DNA of 64,000 nucleotides from Apostichopus japonicus (Eukaryota > Echinodermata > Holothuroidea > Aspidochirotida > Stichopodidae). A program made the translations under genes and the position numbers. Of the stretch, positions 1-14,289 are shown one piece after another. Every line of letters starts with the position of its first letter. Position 1 is the stretch's first letter. The notes beneath the pieces are model-generated. The model searched no databases and was not told where the DNA came from. It was given only the letters and a program-made list of their open reading frames with translations. Location of the stretch: positions 14,514,269-14,578,268 of the forward strand of contig NC_092572.1 in the NCBI RefSeq assembly GCF_037975245.1, written 5' to 3'.

Positions 1-481
1 CTAGGGGCCTAGTACAGTAATATTACTGTCCGCTATGCCCTCGAAATTTTAAATTTTAACTATTTAGTAGCCATAAGTAGTACCGTGACTTATCAACTCC
101 CTGATTTTTCCATATTAACGCAAAAAAATGAAGGGAATCTATGCCGAATAGAAAGATTACGAAAAATACGAGACGTTGCAAATCTAGCACTAGCTACATC
201 ATAGTCGACATATAGCGCTAGGCTGCACGTTATAGGATACGGTGCTTTCGTGTATATGTGTATTATGTACGTTAGGATACATGTATTAGGGGCAACCAAA
301 AGCACATAGGAGCACCATTTTCGTTGACCAAAAAATCACACTTTTCGGGGGAGTTACAACTTTTCTGAAAAATATGAGTAAGATTCAAGCTTATATATTA
401 CAAAAATGCTATTTTTACGGTTAAAAGTTGTCTAAGACGCGAAAGTCACATAACGATAGACGTCGACTCGATTTGACTTAC

Positions 482-755
482 CTTTATGTTTTTGCGTTGG
501 TCGTCGATAAGAAAATGCACTGTTCTATTGGTAAAATCTTCGTTTCTTTCCGGAAATGATCGTATTTGAGTCTCTAAAGTATCCTTTATCGAGCTACGAT
601 ACTCGTAAACCCGAATGACATTGGGATGTTTGCGAATTTTACCGATTACATCCATACATGGAAGTAGCGAACCGAAGTCCGTAGAACCGGATTTGCGCGA
701 AACAATTACTTCCGGGTCAAGTAGCTGTGCTCGAAAATTTGCTAGTAACGGTCAT
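482..755 (-). CDS. Unrecognised candidate exon of a minus-strand gene
   Basis: An open frame on the minus strand runs from about 755 down to 482 and ends exactly at a good donor (AAG then GTAAGT). It encodes roughly 80-90 residues, including DPEVIVSRKSG, IGKIRKHPNVIRVYEYR and HFLIDDQRKNIK. The upstream boundary is uncertain: AG dinucleotides at several places before 700 could serve as acceptor but all have weak pyrimidine tracts. The run KIRKHPNVIRVYEY superficially recalls the HPN-I-V region after a kinase alpha-C helix, but no other kinase motif is present in this exon. Any continuation would lie left of the window. It could also be a pseudogene fragment or a chance ORF. I do not recognise the product. 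Confidence 0.33.
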
Positions 756-899
756 ATATTGAGGTCAGACTTCCAACTGGTATGATAGTAATATTTAGTA
801 GTGTAGGGTCTACTCGTTTGTATTGGGCTTTAACCTAGTGAAGTTGCATATAACAAGGTTTGAACCTAACTGGAGACCAAAACTTCCCGGTACGTAACA

Positions 900-3345
900 C
901 CTTACCTAACACCAAAAATAAATGAAGAGGCGCGGGAGGGGGGGGGGGGGGTCGGGGGTCGGACAGAGGATTCAAGAAATTATGTAATATATTGGCTTCT
1001 TTAATAGTGCAGTTCCTAAAGGGTCTACTCGTTTGTATTGGATTTTAATGCCTTCTAAATCGCTTAATTTTCAAACATGTTCTGTGAAGACTTCTATATT
1101 TCAGTCATACTTTCCCAAGCGTTGGCACAATTCCCCTAAGCGTGGGCACAATAAAGTTACTGTCACACATGCATGTTAACCAATATGTATATGGGTATAT
1201 ATGTATATGTGTCAGGGGGGGGGTCGGGTGTCGGAAAGAGGATTCTAACATAAAGGCTTCTTTAATAGTGCAAAGCGTGGGCACAATAAAGTTACTGTCA
1301 CACATGCATGTTAACCAATATGTATATGTGTATATATGTATATGTGTCGGGGGGGGGGGGGTGGTCGGGTGTCGGAAAGAGGATTCAAGAAAGTATGAAA
1401 TATATAGGCTTCTTTAATAGTGCAGTTCCTAAAGGGTCTACTCGTTTGTATTGGGTTTTAATTCCTTCTAAATTGCTTAATGTTCAAACGGTTTCTGTGA
1501 AGACTACTATATTTCAGTAATACTTTCCCAAGCGTGGGCACAATTCCCCTAAGCGTGGGCACAATAAAGTTACTGTCACACATGCATGTTAACAATATGT
1601 ATATGTGTATATCATATATGTGTCGGGGGGGGGGGTCGGGGGTCGGAAAGAGGATTCAAGAAAGTATGTAAGATATATACTATATGTACTATATTTTAGT
1701 CATACTTTCCCAAGCGTGGGCACAATTCTCCTAAGCGTGGGCACAATAAAGTTACTGTCACACATGCATGTTAACCAATATGTATATGTGTATATATGTA
1801 TATGTGTCGGGGGGGGGGTCGGGTGTCGGAAAGAGGATTCAAGAAAGTATGTAATATATAGGCTTCTTTAATAGTGCAGTTCCTAAAGGGTCTACTCGTT
1901 TGTATTGGGTTTTAATTCCTTCTAAATTGCTTAATTTTCAAACGGTTTCTGTGAAGACTTCTATATTTCAGTCATACTTTCCCAAGCGTGGGCACAATTC
2001 CCCTAAGCGTGGGCACAATAAAGTTACTGTCACACATGCATGTTAACCAATATGTATATGGGTATATATGTATATGTGTCAGGGGGGGGGGTCGGGTGTC
2101 GGAAAGAGGATTCTAACATAAAGGCTTCTTTAATAGTGCAAAGCGTGGGCACAATAAAGTTACTGTCACACATGCATGTTAACCAATATGTATATGTGTA
2201 TATATGTATATGTGTCGGGGGGGGGGGGTCGGGTGTCGGAAAGAGGATTCAAGAAAGTATGTAATATATAGGCTTCTTTAATAGTGCAGTTCCTAAAGGG
2301 TCTACTCGTTTGTATTGGGTTTTAATTCCTTCTAAATTGCTTAATTTTCAAACGGTTTCTGTGAAGACTACTATATTTCAGTAATACTTTCCCAAGCGTG
2401 GGCACAATTCCCCTAAGCGTGGGCACAATAAAGTTACTGTCACACATGCATGTTAACAATATGTATATGTGTATATATGTATATGTGTCGGGGGGGGGGG
2501 TCGGGGGTCGGAAAGAGGATTCAAGAAAGTATGTAATATATATACTATATGTACTATATTTCAGTCATACTTTCCCAAGCGTGGGCACAATTCTCCTAAG
2601 CGTGGGCACAATAAAGTTACTGTCACACATGCATGTTAACCAATATGTATATGTGTATATATGTATATGTGTCGGGGGGGGGGGGGGTCGGGTGTCGGAA
2701 AGAGGATTCAAGAAAGTATATAATATATAGGCTTCTTTAATAGTGCAGTTCCTAAAGGGTCTACTCGTTTGTATTGGGGTTTTAATTCCTTCTAAATTGC
2801 TTAATTTTCAAACGGTTTCTGTGAAGACTACTATATTTCAGTCATACTTTCCCAAGCGTGGGCACAATTCCCCTAAGCGTGGGCACAATAAAGTTACTGT
2901 CACACATACATGTTAACAATATGTATATGGGTATATATGTATATGTGTCGGGTGGGGGGGGGGGGGGGGTTCGGGGGTCGGAAAGAGGATTCAAGAAATT
3001 ATGTAATATATAGGCTTCTTTAATAGTGCAGTTCCTAAAGGGTCTACTCGTTTGTATTGGGTTTTAATGCTTTCTAAATCGCTTAATTTTCGAACAGTTT
3101 CTGTGAAGACTACTATATTTCAGTCATACTTTCCCAAGCGTGGGCACAATTCTCCTAAGCGTGGGCACAATAAAGTTACTGTCACACATGCATGTTAACC
3201 AATATGTATATGGGTATATATGTATATGTGTCAGGGGGGGTCGGGTGTCGGAAAGAGGATTCTAATATAAAGGCTTCTTTAATAGTGCAAAGCGTGGGCA
3301 CAATAAAGTTACTGTCACACATGCATGTTAACCAATATGTATATG
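900..3345. repeat. Higher-order tandem repeat array (about 868-bp period)
   Basis: A block starting AAGCGTGGGCACAATAAAG recurs at 1139, 1273, 1551, 1733, 2005, 2141, 2415, 2598, 2875, 3157 and 3290. Spacings are 134, 278, 182, 272, then 136, 274, 183, 277, then 282, 133. The four-spacing pattern repeats, giving a higher-order period of 866-870 bp in two complete copies plus a partial, rearranged third. Each unit also carries a G-run followed by TCGG, GGAAAGAGGATTC, a conserved TCTACTCGTTTGTATTGGG segment and TATATGTATATG. Short ORFs on both strands here are repeat translations, not genes. Confidence 0.9.
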
Positions 3346-3704
3346 TGTAGTGTATGCGGCTGCGTACATTATACATATGTTGTCTATGTATATATGTTAA
3401 TCGTACATATGTCTGTATCTGAGACTGTATCTGTGGACTGTATTGGCCGCAAATTAAGCAACTTGCAACAATTGCTAGGAATGTTCAAAAAAATACTTTC
3501 CTTGGAGGTCTTCGCTCTCCAAATTGTTCTCAAACATTCTTTATGAACACAAAATATGACTGAATGTCTAGTGAGGTAATTTTTCTTCCAAGGAGGTAAT
3601 ATAACCGTTTAAGAATATTGACCAGGGGTGAGGTGACCATTTTTGAATATATGGCATATATTGGCCAATACAGCATACTTTAATCCTTCTACATAATCTA
3701 TACT
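3346..3704. other. Unique-looking flank of the array
   Basis: No gene is visible. The start (3346-3440, containing GCGGCTGCGTACATTATACA) is matched in diverged form at 4036-4095, so it belongs to the same repeat family. The rest shows nothing recognisable. Confidence 0.5.
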
Positions 3705-4095
3705 AGTTGCATATAACAAGTTTGAACCTAACTGGACACCCAAACTTCTCCCGTAGCAACGTAAACACCTTCGAAAATTAAACGGGTGAGGGGGGGGGGT
3801 CGGAGTGTTTGAAAGAGAATATAAGAAAGTATATGATGTATAGGCTTTTGTCTCACTTGCATTTTTTTCATGGGGCCTTCTCGTTTGTACATGGTGTAAT
3901 GCCTTCCAAATTGTTAAATTTATGAACAGGTTTTATGACAACTAGCCTAATATATTTCAATCATACTTTCCCAAGCGTGGGCACAATTCCCTAAGCGTGG
4001 CACAATACGGATCATATGTATATATGTGTGTGTATAGTGTACGCGGCTGCGTGCAGTACCCGTTGTAATATGTTCATTTTAATCGTTACGTCTGT
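3705..4095. repeat. Diverged single copy of the array unit with both flanks
   Basis: GCATATAACAAG followed by TTGAACCTAACTGGA at 3709 matches 846-873, just before the array. A G-run with TCGG lies at 3790-3803, a paired AAGCGTGGGCACAATTCCC block at about 3973-4007, and GCGGCTGCGTG at 4041 matches 3356. About 390 bp here therefore correspond to the roughly 2.6 kb at 840-3440 without the internal amplification. Confidence 0.75.
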
Positions 4096-5907
<1,812 letters not shown>

Positions 5908-6289
5908 CTGAACAAAGTATGAGAAATACATTGTGAGGTACATATGGTTGTATGTATGTGCAAGCCATGCACATTACCGTTGAAAGATATATGCTGTATT
6001 AGAACAATGTCAGATATTCAAATATGGTCATCTTTGGTCAAATCCTTTAACTTTTTTATATTACCACGTGCACGTGCACCCTGAAGGAAATTTACCTCAC
6101 TGGACATTCAGTCATCTTGTATGTCCATTTACTAGAATTTCAAGAGAACACTTTGGAAGAGTTAAAACCTCTCTTTTTGAAAACTTCTAGCAAGTACTTT
6201 AGCATGCTATAATTACAGACGAACATATAATGAACCGAATAGGCAGATGATTGTCTCGGTAAAAATTACCCGTGGGTATAAATTAAATG

Positions 6290-7230
6290 TGACGTATATG
6301 GGCGTTGTAATCATACCGTAATCACGTTCTGTGTATTTTTTGAAATTTCCGACGCTTAGGTTAATATTAATCATCTCTTAAATTCCGAATTTTTATTGAG
6401 TCAACGTAAGCGAAGTTGATGTAATCATGCTGTACTGACACTCGTGGTATGTGTATGCTCTGCGCTCGACGCGTAAGTGAATCGTAATCTTCCCGTAAAT
6501 TCCAAATTCAGTGGAGAATACATTCAACGTAAACGCAATTCGTAAGTTGGTGTAATCATGCTGTAATCCCGTGGTGTGCATGCTTCGGAATTTCCGACGT
6601 GTATATCCTAAACATGCCGTACTGTGCCTGTTTCAGGTGAACGAAAATAACTTAAACTTGACGTTTAAGGATTTCGTAATCAATACGTAAACGCTGAAAT
6701 GGACGTATTTGGGTATTTGTAAGTTAATTGTAAATATACAGTAAATTTTTAACTGCACTCGTTTTAGCCAACGTAAATGTTGAAATTTTGTTCATGAGAT
6801 GCAGTCACAGGGTAATATCATTATCCGAAAGATTGACATGAGAATTGTGTCCAGTGTTTTATTTCATGGAACAATCAACGTTAACGTCATGCTTAAGTTT
6901 GGCGTAAGTTTGTTGTAAACGCGTTGTGTCTATGCTCCGAGTTTCCGATGTGTAAGATAATCGTAATCCTGTCGTAAATTTCTTCGTGGCGAGATTAAGG
7001 TCAACGTAAACGTGGAGAAGAAATAAGTTTTAATAAATACGAAAGTGATTATTAACTTCCGATATGTAAGTTGTCATAAACGTAACGGAAATCTGTTGTT
7101 CCGTGTTTACAATGTTTACGGATGCGTAATCACATCGTAAACGCGTTGTTCCAAAATGTACGGGTTTCCGATGTTTAAGGTGACCGTAAGCAAGACGTAA
7201 ACATCCAAGGACTGTGCTTACGATAACTTA
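6290..7230. repeat. Degenerate CGTAA / TTTCCGAyG repeat region
   Basis: Phrases such as TTTCCGACGxxT or TTTCCGATGTGTAAG (near 6345, 6588, 6939, 7161; a variant near 7058) and AACGTAAACG or ATCGTAATC recur irregularly over about 900 bp. Spacing is uneven, so it looks like an old minisatellite or a decayed element built from CGTAA-rich units. No ORF of interest lies in it. Confidence 0.5.
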
Positions 7231-8549
7231 AATGCGTGTCTTTTTCCCGTGATGGTTCCAAAGATTTGTACGAAGGATGCATTTTTTTTAATTTCATTTT
7301 CACTACTATATTGTCAACCTTGAATTACTTAGCTTCTCAAAACACCTTCTGTAAGATAAATTTAAAAGAAATACAAGATGCCCCACCACCGAAATTAAAT
7401 TGTGGAAAACTTGGTAGTAAATTTTCAACAGCAACAGTAAATGAACATTAGTCATTCACCAGGAACGTAATATGTGATATGTGATACTAAAATAAATGTT
7501 ACACATATGTTAAGACGGGCGTCATTACAGCAAACCGCCATGACCAAGTCACGAATTTATAGTTACAAATATATCACATGTGACGATAACTCTCTGTCCA
7601 AACAACAGGAATTAAATGAATGAAAACCAAAGACACATGTTGCTTCCATTAGCTAGGAATATATCTGATGCATATTACTACGAACTCGTAGCTACCTATT
7701 TAGCTAGGAATTTAAAAGTCAGCTTCCCCTACAAATCATGTCGATGTCACGTTGTTGTAGCTGAAACCGTATGTGTGACATCCCGGAAGAGCTGCATAAA
7801 TTCACTAACTTTCGTAACATTGGCTACCAACATATCGATAACCTTTGAAATATTTCCAAGAAAAAGAAGCTATTAACCAGTGTATCAATACCAACAATTG
7901 TTGATTTTGCAACGATACATCAAGTATTGTAGCGATTCCCCAATTATTATTTGACATTGAGTTTTAGGAGCTTTGTAATATTTGTTGGTACTATATAGAA
8001 GGCTCTTATTACACTAACTGTTTGCATATGAATTTGTTCCTATTTTGGGAAATTAACAATCCCTTTAGCAGAACGGAAGGGACGACACTATATTCTTTAT
8101 TCTGCATTTCCAGATGACAGGATATTTACCATATGGAATATGAACGAATCCTACTCATATTTTTTATATATGTTCATGATTACTACAGAAGAGAATTAAC
8201 ATTTTGTAAACATTAAAGAACGAGAAAAGCAAAATTGCCGGATCTCTGTATATTAATATAACCTTAATTAAGGTGTAAGCAACCACAATCATTGTTTAAT
8301 TATTTACAAAATATAAAATATTAAATGATTTGTCAGGTATTTAACGCTACAAGAAAATTGAGGATACTACTAGGACAGTGGTGTAAAACACTTTGAATAC
8401 CATGTAAATATATGATCGGATACTTTGCTGCAGTTATATTTAGTTTAGTTGACCAATTTTATCTCTTTCTTAACATGTATTGATGGATTTTATACCCTTT
8501 TGTTGATAAATAAACGAATGGCATTGTCGCAAGTAAAGGAGTAGTCCCC
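7231..8549. other. Intergenic, nothing recognised
   Basis: AT-rich sequence with short unremarkable ORFs (for example 7616-7876 on the plus strand, 86 codons, no recognisable motif and no convincing splice context). No RNA gene or known repeat was recognised. Confidence 0.5.
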
Positions 8550-8788
8550 CACCTGGACACGTCTCAATCTGCTTAATGTTCGACACCCGAGACGAATGAC
8601 ATAAATAAATGACAGACTACCAAGAATTTTACGAAAAGAAACATATAATTTATTTAGAACTCGTCTCGACCAAATGACTTTTTGGTCACGACAAAAGAAT
8701 CATACATATACCCAACCCAAAAACTACACACTTCGGTTAGCATTCGCTAACCCAACCAACCCTTCCAAATAAATCTACTAAGGATCTG

Positions 8789-8915
8789 CCCTATCGCTTA
8801 TACTTCTTCTCCATCGCTCAAGACATCTTCCCTATCGCTTAAGGCTTCTTTCCTATCGCTTAAGGCTTCTTCCCTATCGTTTAAGACTTCTTCCCTATTG
8901 CTTAAGACTTCTTCC
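8789..8915. repeat. 22-bp minisatellite, about six copies
   Basis: Imperfect tandem copies of CCCTATCGCTTAAG(G/A)CTTCTT; the first copies are the most diverged. Confidence 0.8.
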
Positions 8916-9746
8916 GGCTAGTACCCTGCAGGTAAGCTTCACACGGTACGGCGAGCCCCTCACACCAGCGTAGCCGTCAGGCCCCAACACTGCAACCCTC
9001 TATGACAAAAGTACAACAAAACTGCTCTCAGGCATGCGCCAAATGGCAAACATATGGCTATACCTATATATATATACCAACGAATATTGTCAAACTATGA
9101 CGTCAATAATGCCCCTATCTGACGTAAAGTCAGCAAGCAACACACAACCAATATGGTGTCACTATTTGCCAAATAATACCAAGAACCTCCGGGTCAACCC
9201 TTACCATGAAACAAATAATAGCTACTCAATAGTATACATGATGATATACAAAATTAATCAATCCAACCAAAGGCACTGAGGCGAACTTATTAATTCGTAC
9301 ACACTTATACGACCTAAAAATACCTTAAATGCTTTAAACGCATTTGACCCTAAACAATAACAAATTCGTATGCCTAAGCATGGATAAACATTTTACAAAA
9401 CTGACTGAATTGTGAGCCATAGATCGAGGACTCTTTAAAACACAATATATTAATTTCTCCACAAACCCTACTGTGCGATCAACAATATAGATACCAATTA
9501 AATGAGTAATACGGACAAAAAATCAACTTACGGGATCGTCCTAATAATAATCCCGGATTAAGTTGGTCAAACGGCCAGGGACGTAACACACAGTAACACG
9601 GCCCTTTGCGGTGCACATACACACAGAAATGTGTCCAAAATGATTTCGTCGAATTAGACAACGGATACACCCAGTAATCCTCAGGATACGCTGATATGGC
9701 TTAGGCTAAAACGCAACGCCACAAAATATCAACGTTCCCAGTCTTT

Positions 9747-9786
9747 AGGCTCATACAAAGAAGCCTAGGCTCATACAAAGAAGCCT
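9747..9786. repeat. 20-bp perfect tandem duplication
   Basis: AGGCTCATACAAAGAAGCCT occurs twice back to back. Each unit also starts AGGCT and ends with AGCCT, its complement. Confidence 0.9.
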
Positions 9787-10150
9787 GGTTAACGGTTAAC
9801 ACACAGAAGCCGAGGAATAAGACGGCGAAGACCGGACGGTGGTGAGACTCACACAGAATGCCTCATCCAACCACACCCCAATCCTTATATAGCGACCTTA
9901 AGTTGACCCCTGCCCTTACCCGCCAAAGCACAATCTACGAATTCCGATGGACCCGTTTCCCATTATGCACTTGCTTGGATCTACATACATTACCCTAGAA
10001 GAACCCGTCTCCCCATTGTTCACCTCCTAGAATTTGCATACATTACTCGAAAGAAGAAATGAACAATTTGCAAAGGCCTCGGCTACCCGGTGGAAATTTC
10101 CACCCACAAGGAATGCTAAAATACAATGCAGGCGTGATAGGCATAAATCG

Positions 10151-13100
10151 CAGATCATTTCTTTGCTTGATCTGTTTTTTTAGCTGTCTCACTCATTATC
10201 ATCTCTGACAAAGAGGATCATACATCTGATTACTCACGAGAAGTCTTTGTTCAAAATTTTCTAATGATACAAACCATTGTTGTTATTCTCGTTTTGATTA
10301 ATGATTGACAATTTGATGTGCCTTTGGAAACCGGGACTAAACAATCAGGTATTTCGCTCAATAGGAAAGCAAGGCATCTCTCTAAGAAAGGTTACAGACT
10401 AGGTAATACTATTAATGATGTATCATTAGATTATCTTGTCATTATCAATCACTGTTACTTAAAATAATAACAAAACAAGATCGTTATTCGTAATGAAAGT
10501 TTAATAGTGAAGGAAGTAAACAAAGCGCAATTATGATCGGTAAATGTTACTCTCGCTTTCTTATCATCAGTCAAATGTACCTGAATAAATTACTTAATTA
10601 CTTATAATAATTCATAGTAAAAAAAACCAACATAAAACAGGCCTACGGTTTTACTCTAATAGTAACAATTTGTCAATTTGTCGAGGATATCAACTAATTT
10701 TCTGAACAATGTACTTGAATAAATTACTTAATTACTGAAGAGAGGAGGGTATATTGAATGAAAACCACATTTTACGATGATATGAAGATCAAACAACGAC
10801 TTCCAGAGGGATTTAGTAGTTGCGATCTGGAGCGTAGTCAGCTTTCCTGGTGTACATATTGTCGTCCGCATTTTAAGTCAAAGAATTAAGTTTTATTAAC
10901 ATTTGTAAATCTGAATGACTTGGCCGTTCTCAAAAGCGCTTTAAACAAGTTACTCTCCAACAGCCAAATACTCAGATCGGTCACTATACTACCAACGTAT
11001 AGATACCGTTACATTTGTGTAATCCCCGTCCTTCATTATATCATATGTTGGTTACAAGGTTGCTTGTCAAGTTCTGTCTTTTACCATAACACTTGCTATG
11101 CTACAATATGTTGGTGATTTCCAAATTTATGCTGTAAACAGCAAATATGCCAAAAAGCAGCAGGATAACAACTTGTCTTCATATGTTATCAATTAGGATC
11201 TATTTTTTTTTTGTAGCTTGGATGTTAAAGAGCATAAGTGGACGTACATGTCGTTCAAAGTTGGGTCAATGGAGACAATTTTAGACCACTTCAGCCCTCC
11301 CATGAGCAGCGTACGAAACATTTTTACTGCTGAGTTAAGAGGTTTGTTTTACAAGTGACGAAAACGTCAGGCTCTCGTAGCCAATAATGTGCATGGTCAC
11401 GATACAAACCATTGATAATGCCATGAATTGCCAATTTGTCAGCTATCCAGTTATGGGCAGCGTTTAGCTGGCGAGAACTTCTATCTAGACTTAGGGACCA
11501 CATTACTTATGTGATTTAGTGTAAAAATCAATTGGGTTTTCAATGGGAGTATGCTACCGTATATACGTTTTCCCTTGATGTGTTTTATCTACCTGAGAAT
11601 GCAAACTTTTAATTAATATCACCGGGTAAAATAAATCACGTGAAAGAGATGCTTTGCTTTGACTTAAGGTAATAAATGTTCGGGTGAGGTTCTTTTGTCA
11701 AACAAGTTTGTTTTTGTCTTAAGCAACGCCGGCTATGTGGACTTTCCTCAGCCGTTATCGTTCTTTAGTATTTTAGAGAAAACATATGGGGACATTTCAA
11801 AGTCTTTAATTCCCTCGCAATGAGATACTTTTATGACTCAGTTCAAGTAAATTGATTACAAATATAGAAATGTGTCAGTTAGGTCGTGTTTACAGTGAAG
11901 AATATATTAATAATTTCACGGTTATTGTATCCAAACGAGGTAAACCGTCATATTCTTGTTATTGTTCTCTGGGACAAACTCATATGAATTGGACTACTGG
12001 TAGCAGAAAATGTCACAAAGTCTAAACATTTTGAAGACTAGTCTATTACTGTAACAAAAAAATCACTTCGATGTGTAGAATACATTTTTAATAAAAATAA
12101 CGACCTTTAATCGGTTTCATTAACAACAAAATAACGGATTGCAATTTGATTCCTCAAAATAAGTTTGACGTTTTACTGCCTCAATTGGTAATACCCAACA
12201 TGGGATTCCTCTGCAAAGAGTAAACGTCACCTTAAAGTAAAATATGTGCATTTCTTCCACATATCTTTCTTTTAAGGAATCATGAATACCGCCTCGGGAC
12301 GATTTCATATTAGTAAATTGAAATTATTCTTATTTACTTAAAATGTTTTAAATGGACACAGACTATTCCTCTCCAAGTAGGCCAACCATCTCCATTAGGA
12401 TGTATGTGTTTTAGATCCTCCTGCAAGAAGGAACTCGCGACACATCTATCACCTTGGAAATATCCTTGCCCCAAAATAGCATGCTATTGTAATGTAGTTT
12501 TGCAGCTGTGAACAATTTAATTCATAGTAAGTGCCATGAGTCCATGGTGACGTAAAAATCTAGGAAAGAATACATGAAAGCAACAAACGGCAAATAAACC
12601 GTAAATAAGCAATCAAAGCATACTATAAAACAATAAATACCAGTATGTGGCTGTCTGATAGTTACTATAAACAATATCAATATCATATAGCTAATACATA
12701 TGTAAATGGCAATATCCCATGCTATAGATTATACTATTCTAAACTGTCTTGAATTACATAAAGTAACTGATACAAGAGTTTCTACCTCAAAGGCCAAATG
12801 TAGTGTTTTTTAGTTTCTCATTTTAATACTTGCAACATTTGTGCTACTTCTGTAAATTCTCATATTACTAGCAATCCTTTGTAAAATGCAAAATGAATTA
12901 ACAAATTAAAACCAAAGTTATTTTTCGTTTTGCAGCAACACATAACGTTCTCAAAAATGAAAAGCAACAACAACAACAACAAGAACGGCGGAAATGAGCA
13001 CGTTTGTCGTATAAATATTGTCGTAATAAGTACACTAGCGAGTAAGGAATGTATAAAAGGGTATATTTGCTTAACACGTTAGGTATTCATAAAACAAAGA

Positions 13101-14204
13101 TTTTTGTATTGTTCACATGACATTATTCAAAGAGTAGAATGACATTTTGATACATAGTATAGATAAGGTAAACTGTTTAAGGCAAAGACATTACTTTTTC
13201 TAACACAATAAGATAATCTATGTAATTATAAATGAACCAATTCCAGCTCTTAACACCTAACGCATATGCGCGTTTGTTCTAATAATGGCTTTGCACCTTG
13301 ACCTTTCTCTATTACACTTGTACGTCCGTATTCTTCTCCTTTCATTTGTTTTTATGTGTGTGTTCTTGGGAGCGATGTTTGCATTAGACATTTTTCGTAA
13401 GTTTTGGACTTGTTTTCATTATTCAAACAATAGCTATACTTCAACCACAAGGTTTAATTGTTAATTGTGTGTAGAAAGTGAAATCATTATACAATCAACG
13501 ATGTGAAGATTTTCGGCTCCGTGTAAATGTTAAAGAGGAGGAAAGCGTACCGTGGCGCTTCTACGGAGTTCAAGTTAATGAGCAATTGAGCAATTGCTTT
13601 TGATTACTGACTACCTATGTACTGGTACAGACTTGTGATGGAACTGCTGGATACACAGTTACCGATATCTTCTCAGATTAACATTCTTTCCAGCAACAGA
13701 ACTTCACCCTTTCCCTTGAATGATAAATCATGTTAAACACGAACTGCTAATTACACTAAACATTTAAGTTTTCACAAATGTGTTGATGAACTTTATCATA
13801 ATCAGGAAAGCATTCAAAACTGTATAACAAAGCTTAGCGACATAAACTCTTAGCGGCTCTTTTAAAATATGTAAATGTTCTATGTTAGTAGTATCTAAAT
13901 CTGGGAATGTTTGGTTCATTAGCATTTTGATAGGAAACTCAAAAATGTGGGGACTGGAACTTTAAAAGCCAAAGAGGTTTCTCCTGGAAATTGGCACACA
14001 ATAAATACACTTGTTGCACGGAAGCGAAAGTACGAACTTTTTTTACGTACTTTTTGAGCAAGGTTGGACACTGTGACGCATGTTATGTGGTTAATAACTA
14101 TAGCAGTCAAAGAGGAAACAAAATACTAATACACGGGAAGAACCAACACACGCACACAAACCTTCAACGGACGAAAGCTCTCATGAGGTTAAATCAACTT
14201 CACC
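10151..14204. other. Region upstream of gene A, no gene seen
   Basis: About 4 kb of AT-rich sequence without a supportable coding exon. A roughly 29-bp phrase (AATGTACYTGAATAAATTAC plus TTAATTACT) occurs near 10574 and again near 10708. Regulatory sequence of gene A presumably lies in the last part, but no TATA box or other site could be assigned with confidence. Confidence 0.4.
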
Positions 14205-14289
14205 ATGCGACAATTTGAAGTAGATCGTTGCCACCTTTTTCTTTACTTAATCATATTGTTGACAAGCAGATCAAGCATAGCCTCTTCTG
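14205..14289 (+). CDS. Gene A exon 1: signal peptide
   Basis: Encodes MRQFEVDRC then a hydrophobic core HLFLYLIILLTS and a small-residue cleavage region (SSIASS). It ends in phase 1 at GTAAGT, the phase shared by the first exons of genes B, C and D. Confidence 0.8.

Larger units (their letters stand above)
8550..10150. mobile_element. Possible non-coding mobile-element segment (boundaries unclear)
   Basis: This block looks visibly richer in GC than its surroundings and has its own internal structure: a 22-bp minisatellite (CCCTATCGCTTAAGRCTTCTT, about six copies, 8789-8915), a 20-bp direct duplication (9747-9766 and 9767-9786), a hairpin GACCAAA..TTTGGTC near 8669-8688, and a perfect 16-bp palindrome at 10089-10104. 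No transposase or reverse-transcriptase ORF is present. It could be a non-autonomous element or part of an LTR; terminal repeats were not found by eye, so this is a weak inference. Confidence 0.3.

Noticed and set aside
1105-3376. Repeated short ORFs on both strands with Gly- and Tyr-rich peptides
   Set aside because: They follow the tandem array unit, and the variable G-runs break frames between copies.
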